64,000 bases of DNA from Temnothorax longispinosus (taxonomy: Eukaryota > Arthropoda > Insecta > Hymenoptera > Formicidae), in assembly GCF_030848805.1 (NCBI RefSeq), contig NC_092360.1, positions 17,753,023 to 17,817,022 on the forward strand. The letters are read 5' to 3'. Positions 20,845-29,252 of the stretch are shown here, one piece after another (position 1 is the stretch's first letter; every line of letters begins with the position of its first letter). Below the pieces are notes generated by a model, which was given only the letters and a program-made list of their open reading frames with translations, searched no databases and had not been told where the DNA came from. The position numbers were made by a program, and so were the translations under genes.

Positions 20845-21690
20845 GGATCTTCTGTCGAGATGTCGATGAGTGTGAGATCCGTTCGGATGCCTGCTGCACA
20901 CTCGACTTCGAGAGGCCATTGGAGTTTCCCTGATTGATTGCTTGCCTACAATTATTGCTCGCAATACGCAATTCGCAGTTTTCAAGGAGATGCCCTTCTC
21001 CCTTACAATAGCGACAAAATAATGAGGTTTTGGATGTCGTTTTGCTCTACCTTAGCTCGACAGTTTTTCGCAATATGCCCGAAACCATTACAAATCTAAC
21101 AGATAATTTTTGATCTATTCGCCGTGTCACGTTGTTCGTTTTGCTTCTTCCAGCAGTTGTTAGCTGAGTGTCCTGGTTTATCGCACCATTGACAAATTAC
21201 AGCGGGTTTATTCTGATTGTTAACATTATTTATTCTACAAGATTTAGCATTGTGGCCAGATTTAGAGCATAATTGACAAATGAGATGACTTTCTTGAACT
21301 ATATTAACAGATCGTCGGGCTTGAAAGTCGCGAAGCCGACATTTGTCGGCGCTATGTCCGCGTTTTTTACATAGCTGGCATATTAGAATTTCGGTTCCTA
21401 AATCGGTTTTATTATGGGATTGCAGAGAAAGCTGAGTCAATTTTTACAGTTAGAGGCTAAATCCTTTTTTGTAACAGATCTGGCAGGTTTCCTGCAAGCG
21501 ATTAGTATTTGGTGATTTTCCTGCAAGATTACCTTGACCCTGTCGTAAGTCTGTCATTTCGCGCAGCTCTCTTTCTATTCTCAACGCGTCGGCTACGGAG
21601 TCTTGGACATCTAAATTTCTTGTTACTCTTTGCCGGTTAGTAGAGTATATAGGTAAGCCGATTCTATTTCACTATTAGAGAAGGGATGAC
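20845..21690 (-). pseudogene. Second gypsy family: gag with five CCHC zinc knuckles
   Basis: The minus strand reads an acidic helix (DSVADALRIERELREM) and then a run of knuckles: CQLCKKRGHSADKC, CQLCSKSGHNAKSC, CQWCDKPGHSANNC, C-x-ICNGFGHIAKNC and CRYCKGEGHLLENC. The fourth has a stop codon in its first variable position. A degenerate CQICYKKGF lies further upstream. All follow C-x2-C-x4-H-x4-C. Two or more stops and frameshifts make it a pseudogene. Five or more knuckles is high for gypsy gag, which usually has one to three. It would bind element RNA. Confidence 0.75.
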
Positions 21691-21784
21691 GTCATCGGCG
21701 TGGAGGGGATAAATAAATAAATAATTAAATAAATAATGTGTCCTGAATCTGAACCTGAACCGTCTGTATAATATAAGTAAATGG

Positions 21785-21987
21785 CGCAACACTTTGTGCG
21801 CCCACTCAGCGCCAAAATTTCGGAATAATACACGGTTCTAAAAGTTATTTATTTGCAGTTATCGTCACTATCTGCACTTTCATAATTGCTAATTGCTGTC
21901 GTCTGACAGCGCGTGTTCTTCTTCTTCGCCTGACAGCGCGTATTCTTCTTCTTCATCAGCCACTATGTCATCAAAATGATCGGCCAT
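21785..21987 (-). pseudogene. Cysteine-rich acidic protein, copy 1 (truncated)
   Basis: The ATG at 21987 opens MADHFDDIVADEEEEYALSG. It continues with the family's acidic ALSDDS block, in a broken frame, and then the signature GRTKCCAIYLYYTDG. The C-terminal zinc-ribbon-like block of other copies is missing; the sequence ends in AT-rich repeats. Same family as 22638-23127, 28785-29132 and 29253-29596. Confidence 0.5.
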
Positions 21988-22019
21988 TTTGATGCAATAT
22001 ATTATAAAAATAAACTTGA

Positions 22020-22140
22020 TGACACAAAATATCAAAAAACACGGTAGTGTTTCGCGTCAAGTACACGCGCAGCACGAGACTTTTACGTACGAACGCACTA
22101 GTGCAAGTACCCAAGATTTTGAGATTTGCTTCACCTGATG
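22020..22140 (+). pseudogene. Penelope-like C-terminal tail, module A
   Basis: The plus frame reads IKKHGSVSRQVHAQHETF, matching the GIY-YIG region tail of the Penelope-like fragment at 60028-60600 (IKRHGNVSRQVYAERD). Only the tail is present. Confidence 0.5.
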
Positions 22141-22259
22141 TGTAGATATACTTTGATTGGTGGGGATATCTCTCAAAATGATGGTGAAAAACAGGGATGG
22201 ACAAATTCTTTGTTGTTTTTTTCTGTGGAGGTACATCCGGCCGATAATTATTCATGAAA

Positions 22260-22690
22260 GAGCCATACAAATGTTATAGAATTGAGCGCTGATGACAGAC
22301 AGCTATAATTTATGACCTACAATTGTCACATCCTTTGAAGAGCTCGAGATAAGCAAATAGCTTACAATTGAGACCCAAAGGGTCTAAGGGATGTCACGTC
22401 TCTGTGACGTAGAAGTAGAAGAGGAATAAATGATAGAGAAAAGAGAAAAAGTGATGGAAGAAAGTGATGAAGAAGAGCATTAAAATCATAGTATGCTCAA
22501 GCAAGCAAGCGAGCAACTTGAAAATATGGAGCAATCCGATCGACTGAATTCGATGGAAGAATTAAGTGCGTGGGAACAATTCAATGCTTGGGAAGATTTA
22601 AATGCGTGGAATATCAAGGTAAATATATAAATTAATATTAAAAATAATGGAGTGTGATGTGATATTTCGTGCAAATAGGACATATATTGC
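22260..22690 (+). repeat. Composite module copy A
   Basis: It runs from AAGAGCCATACAAATG through CTATAATTTATGACCTAC, GGGATGTCACGTCTCTGTGA and the short exon to AATAATGGAGTGTGATGTGA. Copies B (23368-23815) and C (24515-24990) repeat the same order with spacing near 1.1 kb. Confidence 0.8.
22492..22621 (+). CDS. Short acidic exon with SAWE-type repeats, module A
   Basis: ATG-started frame MLKQASEQLENMEQSDRLNS, then repeated E-x-F/L-x-AWE units. It is open to a good donor (ATCAAG|GTAAAT) at 22621. Copies lie at 23604 and 24790, and a diverged relative at 30389. It looks like a first coding exon. Function unknown. Confidence 0.45.
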
Positions 22691-23127
22691 ATGGAAATAT
22701 CGTATACAGTGGCTCTCTGCAATTCCCACAGAAACAACCGTCTAAGGTTATTAACTGGTCGTGCGGGCCGGTTTTGTTTTCGCACTGTATACAATTGTAG
22801 ATCATCATTGTCATCAACCGATGTAATGCACGTCATACATCTCACATATGGTCCACCATTCGTGTAATAGAAGCGTATCATGCAACACTTCGTGCGTCCG
22901 TTTACGGTCAATCTTTCGGGTCGATTCACAGTTCGATAAACAAATTCTCTGCAGTTATCGTCATGCTCACTTTCATAACTGCTGTCGTCCGACAGCGCGT
23001 GTTCTTCTTCATCTTCATCTTCATCTTTATCTTCTTCTTCATTCCACAGCTCGGGTGCTTTATTTCACAGCGCGTCGTCTTCTTCTTGTTTTTCCTCACC
23101 CAATGGTACGTGTTCTTCATCAGCCAT
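22638..23127 (-). pseudogene. Cysteine-rich acidic protein, copy 2
   Basis: The ATG at 23127 opens MADEEHVPLGEEKQEEDDAL, then a TGA, then a long Glu/Asp run and ALSDDSSYESEHDDNCREF. The core is GRTKCCMIRFYYTNGGPYVR with C-x2-C. After a frameshift the C-terminus reads CGNCREPLYTIFPCNICPIC. This gives the family's zinc-ribbon-like pattern: CC, C-x2-C, C-x2-C, C-x2-C-x2-C. One nonsense and one frameshift break it. It is divergent from the plus-strand module and shares the GCCATTTTGATGCAATATA junction with copy 1. Confidence 0.6.
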
Positions 23128-23139
23128 TTTGATGCAATA

Positions 23140-23260
23140 TACAAAATATAAAGACACGGAAGTGTTTCACGTCAAGTACGCGCGCAGCACAAGACTCTTT
23201 TACGCACGAATGCACGAGTGCAAGTACCTGAGATTTTGAGATTTGCTTCATTTGATGTGT
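23140..23260 (+). pseudogene. Penelope-like C-terminal tail, module B
   Basis: The plus frame reads RHGSVSRQVRAQHKT, the same tail as module A and as 60028-60600. It begins just beyond the start codon of the divergent cysteine-rich copy 2. Confidence 0.5.
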
Positions 23261-23367
23261 AGGTATGATTGGTGGGGGTATCTCTCAACATGGTAGTGGA
23301 AAACAGGGACGAACAAATTCTATGTTTTTTTTTTGCGTGGAGGCGCATCCGGCTAGATAAGAGCCAT

Positions 23368-23815
23368 ACAAATGTTATAGAATTGAGCACCGATGACAGA
23401 CTGCTATAATTTATGACCTACAATTGGCACGTCCTTTGAAGAGCTCGAGATAAGCAAATAGCTTACAATTGAGACTCAAAGGGTCTAAGGGATGTCACGT
23501 CTCTGTGACGTAGAAGTAGAAGAGGAAGAATAAATGATAAAGAAAAGAAAAAAAGCGATAGAAGAAAAGTATAAAACGGTGAAGAAGAGTGTTAAAATCA
23601 TAGTATGTTCAAGCAAGCAAACGAGCAACTTGAGAATATGGAGCAATCCGATCGACTGAATTCGATGGAAGAATTCAGTGCGTGGGAAGAATTCAGTGCG
23701 CGGGAAAAATTCAGTGCGTGGGAGCAGCGATGCACTTAGGTTATCAAGGTAAATGTGCAAATTAATATTAAAAATAATGGAGTGTGATGTGACATAATTT
23801 GGCGACATAATTTTG
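23368..23815 (+). repeat. Composite module copy B
   Basis: Same order of blocks as module A. Its short exon (23604-23730) has lost its frame just before the donor ATCAAG|GTAAAT at 23748. An intron-like spacer then leads to the SENP-like exon at 23849. Confidence 0.8.
23604..23730 (+). CDS. Short acidic exon, module B
   Basis: MFKQANEQLENMEQSDRLNS followed by three EEFSAWE-type units, then a TAG nine bases short of the donor. The repeat number differs from module A, so the SAWE unit (about 18-24 bases) expands and contracts. Confidence 0.4.
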
Positions 23816-23848
23816 TGACATCATAATTTTGTGTCAAGGGTTTTCACA

Positions 23849-24420
23849 GTATGGAGGCGGTGGAAGGTTTCGGTCTGAGGCTCACGCGGAAAGATCTCTA
23901 CACGCTGGCCGACTCAAATTGGCTGAACGATGAAGTAATAAACTTCTACATGAATCTGTTGATCGCTAGAGACACATCTTCCAACACGTATCCAAAAGTA
24001 CATACAATAATGAACAGATTCTTTTATCCGAAACTTCTGTCGAGCGGTCACTCGTCTCTGAAGCGATGGACCAGGAAAGTTGACATATTCGCACAGGATC
24101 TTATTGTCATACCAATACATTTAAACGTTCACTGGTGTATATCAATAATAGATTTCCGCGAGAAATCGATTGTATATTATGATGGTATCGGTGGCGATAA
24201 TCCGAAATGTCTAGCGGCGTTAAAACAATATGTACAGGAGGAGAGTCTGGAAAGTCTGGACAAGGAAAAACACTTTTACGATATGAGTGATTGGAAATTT
24301 CAATCCGCCAAGAACATTCCGCAACAGATGAACGGTAGCGATTGTGACGTATTTTTTTTTGCAAGTTCGCCGAATACGTCTGCGCAAACAAAAAATTACA
24401 TTTACGCAGGACGACATGGT
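23849..24420 (+). pseudogene. SENP/Ulp1-type SUMO protease domain, broken
   Basis: It starts after an acceptor-like TTTTCACAG. The frame carries the C48 catalytic core: LNDEVINFYMNLL, the histidine in VHWCISIIDF, the aspartate in YYDGIGG, and the oxyanion glutamine and nucleophile in PQQMNGSDC. Residue order matches Ulp1/SENP1-type deSUMOylases. Just after the catalytic cysteine a T-run (24350-24360) shifts the frame; in the next frame CKFAEYVCANKK continues the family sequence. The usual C-terminal residues are then replaced by module C sequence. About 180 residues, catalytic domain only. A captured host or viral exon is the likely origin. Confidence 0.8.
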
Positions 24421-24514
24421 GGGTATCTCTCAACATGGTGGTGGAAAACAGGGATGGACACATTTTTTTTTTGCGTGGAGGCACATCCAACCGATAATTA
24501 TTCACGAAAGAGCC

Positions 24515-24990
24515 ATACGGTAAATGTTATCGAGCACCGATGACGGACTGCTATAATTTGTGACCTACAATTGTCACGTCGTTTGAAGAGCTCGGGATCA
24601 TGATATGACCATCCGACGTCGAAATTTTTTATTAATAAGCAAATAGTTTTTACAATTGAGACTCATCGTCTAAGGGATGTCACGTCTCTGTGACGTAGAA
24701 GTAGAAGAGGAAGAATAAATGATAAAGAAAAGAAAAAAAGCGATAGAAGAAAAGTATAAAACGGTGAAGAAGAGTGTTAAAATCATAGTATGTTCAAGCA
24801 AGCAAGCGAGCAACTTGAGAATATTGTACATCGCAATATGAAGCTGTTGGTGCAATCCGATCGACTGAATTCGAGGGAAGAATTCAGTGTGTCGGAGCAG
24901 CGATGCAATCAATTTATCGAAGTGCTGGAAGAACAATGCCGAAATAAACGACCGCGATTATCAATCGGCAACCGACAGTCGTTGGTGAGT
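24515..24990 (+). repeat. Composite module copy C
   Basis: It begins within AAGAGCCATACGG, with CTATAATTTGTGACCTAC, then the GGGATGTCACGTCTCTGTGA block and the short exon. It is slightly rearranged (insertion of TCCGACGTCGAAATTTTTTA near 24612). Confidence 0.75.
24790..24985 (+). CDS. Short exon, module C (longest version)
   Basis: MFKQASEQLENIVHRNMKLL opens a 65-codon frame ending at a donor (TCGTTG|GTGAGTAGG). It contains SEQRCNQFIEVLEEQCRNKR, which aligns with RRCEEFIEQLDRRL of the small ORF at 30389-30538. So the module exon and that small gene are one family. No domain is recognised; it is probably helical. Confidence 0.45.
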
Positions 24991-25019
24991 AGGAGGTGTT
25001 TTGACAGTTCTAGCTCGGG

Positions 25020-25310
25020 GATTTGAGGGGGGTGAGGGGCGGGGGGGAAGTACCGCGGGCGAGGGGGTGTTGAGGGAAGGGGACCTGCGTTCCCAGCAAA
25101 GGGTTCTGGGGGGAGGATCAGCGAGCGTGTCGAGACATGTTGTTTATTAAATATTGATAAACATATCGTTGACAAGAAGGGTACCGCCGAGGGTGGTCCG
25201 CGGGGGGGGGGGGTAGGTGTCCGCGTTCTAGGCCGAGGGGGGGGGTAGGGGTCCGCGTTCTAGGGCGATGGGGTCCGCGGGGGGGGGGGGGGTTGTTCGT
25301 AAAATCCCTT
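25020..25310 (+). repeat. G-rich array 1
   Basis: Long G runs with GTACCGCGGGCGAGG and GGTCCGCGGGG units on the plus strand. It interrupts the ORF B gene and contains the 25141-25163 hairpin. Strong G-quadruplex potential by inspection. Confidence 0.75.
25141..25163. repeat. Conserved stem-loop in G-rich array 1
   Basis: TGTTTATTAA/TTGATAAACA arms (one mismatch) with a three-base loop. The same structure recurs at 26573-26595, followed in both places by TATCGTTGACAAG and GGGTACCGCCGAG. Confidence 0.7.
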
Positions 25311-25699
25311 CCACGTTTCGAAGGACAGTATCAATTCCATTTCTCGATGATCTCCTACGGCGATCTCCACGTAACTCGGTGGACCCACGTTAACGCCAAC
25401 TTCAAGGAATTTGTATCCCGTAGCCGTCAACGCGTATCGTCTGCTGAGTATACGAACCGCGCGACGTTTCAACGAAATGCTGTAAAAAATAATGAAATTA
25501 GTAATAAAAATAATACAATTTATAATTTGCAATTTAAAAAAATATAAAGCTTTATAATTTAAGAAAAAAAACGAAAAACTTACTTGTTACACTTGTTCTC
25601 GTACGATGGAGTTTCATCATCATCATCGTGAATCGGTACGTAATAATTCATACGTCTACTGCCACTGTTACCGCCGTTGCTTCCTTCAACGGAATACAT
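25300..25699 (-). pseudogene. Virus-like ORF B, two exons, truncated by the G-rich array
   Basis: Exon 1 (25584-25699) starts at an ATG and ends at donor AACAA|GTAAGTT. Exon 2 begins at 25479 after TTTTTTACAG, and the frame joins perfectly across the 104-base intron. Exon 1 is glycine/serine-rich then acidic (HDDDDE). Exon 2 carries the family block SRRYALTATGYKFLEVGVN. The gene stops at the G-rich array near 25300. The longer copy at 40130-40708 shows what is missing. ORF A and an ATPase-like tail lie just upstream on the same strand. Family recollection links it to Polinton/adintovirus-like elements of ants. Confidence 0.6.
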
Positions 25700-25773
25700 T
25701 CTTTCTCTCGGTTATGAGAAGTGAACACCGTTCGCACAAGCAGTCGATACGAGCGCAATCAGCGCTCTGAAAT

Positions 25774-26085
25774 TTAGGAGAGGGGACTAAGGTAGGATGT
25801 TTTTTTATTAAGACGTATCGAGCCGACGGATAGCGACGCTGACGCGAAAATCGAACCGCTATCCGTCGGCTCCTCTTTTTTCACCGCGATCAAGCTCGAG
25901 TTGTCAACGATCTTTTTCAACGGCCTGATGAGAGGTTTAAAGTGCGTGTCCAATTCAATGTCCTTCTCAATCTTACCGGTCTTCAAAGCGCGAAGTTTCT
26001 TGCAAATCGAATTACTCGTCTTTGCAATCTCTTTCACGACCTTCTCGCGTTCGCGAATATTCTCGCTCCTGTCGATCGCAGCCAT
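25774..26085 (-). CDS. Virus-like ORF A, coiled-coil N-terminal part
   Basis: 104 codons from a true ATG. The N-terminal half is strongly helical and charged (a REKVVKEIAKTSNSICKK type stretch), followed by a conserved-looking FKPLIRPLKKIVD motif and an acidic/serine linker. In ants I recall longer proteins starting this way next to PolB and ATPase genes of Polinton-like elements, so this is likely a 3'-truncated copy. It is placed between the ATPase-like tail and ORF B, all on one strand. Function unknown. Confidence 0.5.
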   Translation of the reverse strand: MAAIDRSENIREREKVVKEIAKTSNSICKKLRALKTGKIEKDIELDTHFKPLIRPLKKIVDNSSLIAVKKEEPTDSGSIFASASLSVGSIRLNKKTSYLSPLS

Positions 26086-26169
26086 CGCGGAAAAAAAGCA
26101 GAGTGTCGATCTCTCCCTGTAACGCTAACGTTTCACCTCCGACGAGGTATCGGCAACGACTGATCGCTT

Positions 26170-26365
26170 TTACGGTATCGCGAACACGTTAAATCCTTTT
26201 CTGTATCGACCGTTCGAAAGCGCGCTGTCCTTGTCTATCACTACGAATCCATACTTTTGTTGCCAACAATCGTGGCACAACTCGCAAAATTCATCGTACG
26301 ACATGTCGGTATTCACGTGATCGTTGTACACGTGTTTCAAATTGGTACCATCCTAGTAGGAGTTA
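26170..26365 (-). pseudogene. C-terminus of a Polinton/adintovirus-type packaging ATPase
   Basis: About 60 codons ending in TAA. The frame has the spaced HVYNDHVNT, two-cysteine C-x2-C and FVVIDKDS features that I associate with the C-terminal end of FtsK/HerA-type genome-packaging ATPases in these elements. Walker motifs are absent because only the tail remains; the G-rich array starts just upstream. The call rests on motif memory. Confidence 0.5.
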
Positions 26366-26379
26366 TTTTAAAAGATCTA

Positions 26380-26720
26380 CCCCGGGGGCTCCGAGGGGGG
26401 AGCGGGCGAGAGGTACCGCGGGCGAAAGGGGAGCGGGGCGGGGGGGTACCGCGGGCGAGGGGGGAGCGGGGCGGGGGAACTCGAGGGCGAGGGGGTCCGC
26501 GGAAAAGGGGAGGACTCGAGGGCGCGGGTGGTCCGCGGGGAGGGGGAGGTGGTCGGCGAGCATGTCGGGACATGTTTATTAAATGTTAATAAACATATCG
26601 TTGACAAGGGTACCGCCGAGGGGGGGGGGTGTCCGCGTTCTACGCCGAGGGTGGTCCGGGGGGGGAGGTAGGTGTCCGGCGACGCGCCGCGGGAGGATGG
26701 GGGTCCGCGTCCAACGGCCA
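26380..26720 (+). repeat. G-rich array 2
   Basis: Same unit types as array 1 (GGTACCGCGGGCGAGG, GGGGAGCGGGGCGGGGG, GGTGTCCGCGTTCTA), plus-strand G bias. The two arrays flank the ORF A/ORF B/ATPase relic on either side. Confidence 0.75.
26573..26595. repeat. Conserved stem-loop in G-rich array 2
   Basis: TGTTTATTAA-ATG-TTAATAAACA, a perfect 10-base-pair stem with a 3-base loop. Confidence 0.75.
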
Positions 26721-27129
26721 CGTCGGTCCGCGTGACGTCACACGGCTCGCCCGCGTCTCGTTCGCGTTGTCTTTCCCTCAGCGCGGACTCTCTCTCGCTC
26801 CCGTTCCCCTCATTGATGTTCTCTCTTGCTCACAACCTCCTTTGTCTCTCCCCCGTTCGCGCGCGTCTTTTCGTTGGCGTTTTCTTTTCCTCGCGCGGAT
26901 TTAACTTAATAATAATTATTATTTAATAATAAAATTATTATTTAATTTTTTATTATTATTTAATAATAAAATATTATTATTATTATGAAATATACTTAAT
27001 AATAGTGAAGAAAGCGGAAAAATAAATAATAAATGATATATATAGAATTAAGCATAAAAAATATTTATTCATAAAACTTTAAAAAATTTTAAAAAATTAC
27101 CGTACTTATTCTTCTCTATCAAACTCATT
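26721..27129. other. TCGCG-rich cluster then AT-rich DNA
   Basis: 26740-26890 contains CTCGTTCGCGTTGTC-type units like those at 12830 and 18596. 26900-27110 is AATAAT-rich low complexity. No gene. Confidence 0.45.
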
Positions 27130-27384
27130 TTGCATATCGAATAATCTTCGTAATTCGAAGATGTCTTCGTCTCCTAAAACGTCCCAGATTTTCTCGTTAT
27201 ATTCGGAATCCACTCTTCTAAACCAGCGTACCAAACGTTGACGATGTATATTGATAAATCCCCGAATTCGGATTTCATCAAAATATATAAAATGCTAAAA
27301 AAGAATTTTAAAAAATTTTAAAAAAGTTTAAAAAATTTAAAAAAAATTAAAATCCGTGAAAAAAATATTAAACACACCTGTCTG

Positions 27385-27470
27385 TGAGGGATCCGAACCC
27401 TCACCATATTATAAAGGCGGACCTCGCGCACCGGCACGTTGTCGACCCATATCCACTGTAACGCGTTAAC
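27385..27470 (-). other. tRNA-like segment
   Basis: On the minus strand GAGGG-TTCGGAT-CCCTC forms a 5-base-pair stem and 7-base loop like a T-arm, preceded by GGTGCGCGAGGTCCGCC resembling D- and anticodon-arm sequence. The loop has G where tRNA has A58 and no acceptor stem is clear. A degenerate tRNA or tRNA-derived SINE is possible. A copy is at 39333-39418. Confidence 0.25.
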
Positions 27471-27517
27471 AGAATGGTTAATTTTTTAAAAAATTTATAA
27501 TATACAATTATGTATTG

Positions 27518-27717
27518 TTGCGTGCATGCCGTCCGGTATGCTTTTTCAAAAAATGTTACGCCCAAGCCGACAGTGAGTCCGTGACTCTCTCAGACACTTA
27601 TTCACACTCGCGCACTCACGAAAATAACGACGATTTAAACGATCGTCGTGACGAAGTGACGAACTGCACGCTTCAGCTTGGAGTTCGAAAAGCATACCGG
27701 GCGACATGCACGCAACG
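27518..27717. mobile_element. 200-base MITE with about 28-base inverted ends, copy 1
   Basis: The left end TTGCGTGCATGCCGTCCGGT and right end ACCGGGCGACATGCACGCAA are imperfect inverse complements extending through GTATGCTTTT/AAAAGCATAC. The interior has a GACGATTTAAACGATCGTC palindrome. An identical element is in the duplicated segment (39466-39665). Confidence 0.65.
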
Positions 27718-28250
27718 GTATTAAGTATACATACTCCTACTGCGGGGTATTCGATTACTATGCATTCTTCGATTACGTGATATCTTCGTTCCATTTCTTC
27801 TCGTTTCTCTTCTTCTCGGTCCATTTCTTATTCTTACACAGTGCTCTACTTGCGCTTGCGAACGTTTTCACACTATTGACTTAACTGACTGCAGAGGACT
27901 GAACCAGAGCTCAGAAAAGTAACTAAGATAAAATATATCTAGCATTACAATAGCGAGAAAGGATTCGTTGGAGCATCAACACCACATAGGCGAGCGTCGC
28001 CGGAGCATGGCTTCATAGTTTACGATATATGATATACCTTAAATTTTAAGTGGCCTGAGTGGTTCAAGTCGAACGTCGCATATACGACTCGAATGGAAAT
28101 GCGTGTGAAGAAATTAAGTCGTGATTTATATTAAAAAAAAAAATACATTTTTTATTCTTCTTCTTTTACATATTTCTTGTTTTTACATACTACGGTAGCG
28201 CACTAAAAAACAATTCTACTCAGTAGATGGAACATCGCGTCGATGCACAG

Positions 28251-28784
28251 ATTTGCGACTGTAAACAAAATAGCGAGTTAGACACTTGTCTCTGCAATGA
28301 TCTCACCCTTCTAGAACATGCGAGCCGCCATTCGGTTACGGCGTCTCGCACACTACAAAAAGCGAGCGCCGATGGTCCGACGACGGTTTAAAGATAAAAT
28401 AGCCGAGGTAAACAATTGATAAAATTTGTCACCGATGACGATTCAACCGTTGCGGAGTCCTCTTCATGTTTTTTCTAGAAAGAGCCGCTGCAGATTACGA
28501 TTTAACCGTCGCGGCGGTATTCGGTTATGGCGCGGCATATTACAAAAAGCGAGCGCCGATGTCCGGCTGCTGGAATGTATAAACAAAATATGTCTAACGA
28601 TAATTATACAAACGCATAACATCCATTGTCGCCAGGATGATTATGGATCCACATCTTGCGGATCACAGTCTTCGGCTAGCTTTCGCGACGCGAACGTTCA
28701 TATTTGAGGGTAGAGTTTTTTTGTGTCAAGTATTCAATACAGAAGAATATTTTTCACGATAAAGGAGATGGCAATAATTTTGAT
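28251..28784. other. Upstream region of the compact cluster
   Basis: No gene called. It carries a degenerate direct repeat, ACAAAAAGCGAGCGCCGATG at about 28354 and 28543. It also carries TTTTTTTGTGTCAAGTATTC just before the first ORF, echoed as TTTTTTTGTCAAGTG before the second ORF at about 29185, so it may be a shared promoter-like element. Confidence 0.4.
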
Positions 28785-29132
28785 ATGGATGTAGACGAGG
28801 ATCGCGCGTTAACGGACGACAGTGATTATTTCAGTGATGAAGACGACAATCATGAAGAAGTCATCGATAGAATAGTGCTGCGTTGGGAAATCGTTGCACT
28901 AAATTTACGTACGAGACATTGCGTAATATATTTTTATTATTCAACGGGTGGTGCACTTGCACTATGTGCTCAGTGCATGGTTGCTCTATCGGACCTTGAT
29001 TTCGGCATGTACGCTCGCCTAAAACACTTCGTTGAGAGACGCGGAACGACGCATGGCCGGTATTGTTCAAGATGTCGTGAAGCATTGTATATGATATTTC
29101 CGTGTAATATGTGCACGATTTGCACACAATAA
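28785..29132 (+). CDS. Cysteine-rich acidic protein, copy 3 (intact)
   Basis: 115 residues from ATG (MDVDEDRALTDDSDYFSDED). Acidic N-terminus, then a helix (EEVIDRIVLRWEIVALNLR), the core TRHCVIYFYYSTGG, C-x2-C, and a C-terminal zinc-ribbon-like block YCSRCREALYMIFPCNMCTI followed by CTQ. It is the only uninterrupted member of a four-copy family in the window. Paired C-x2-C motifs suggest zinc binding; no known family was recognised. First gene of a plus-strand cluster with short spacers; its stop is followed by AAAAAAACATTATCGCG. Confidence 0.6.
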   Translation: MDVDEDRALTDDSDYFSDEDDNHEEVIDRIVLRWEIVALNLRTRHCVIYFYYSTGGALALCAQCMVALSDLDFGMYARLKHFVERRGTTHGRYCSRCREALYMIFPCNMCTICTQ

Positions 29133-29252
29133 GAAAAAAACATTATCGCGTCTCTTAAAAGTTCATACTCGGGGCTGAAGTTTTTTTGTCAAGTGGGCGG
29201 TATAAAAAAACATTTTTTCAAAAACAGTGAACAAAAATAGAGATGGACAATA

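Larger units (their letters stand above)
27130..28250. repeat. Segmental duplication, copy 1
   Basis: Matches 39125-40345 with few differences over about 950 bases, starting at CTCGTTATATTCGGAATCCA. It includes a MITE, a tRNA-like segment and an ORF B tail. Copy 1 has a deletion within ORF B (the GCACTAAAAAA to CAATTCTAC join near 28212) relative to copy 2. Confidence 0.85.

Noticed and set aside
26257..26926. Gly/Arg- or Pro-rich ORFs on both strands
   Set aside because: They are open because of the G-rich array, with no coding signature.
27515..27884. ORFs of 68-92 codons, also at 39463-39832
   Set aside because: They overlap the MITE and its flank on both strands; conservation is explained by the segmental duplication.
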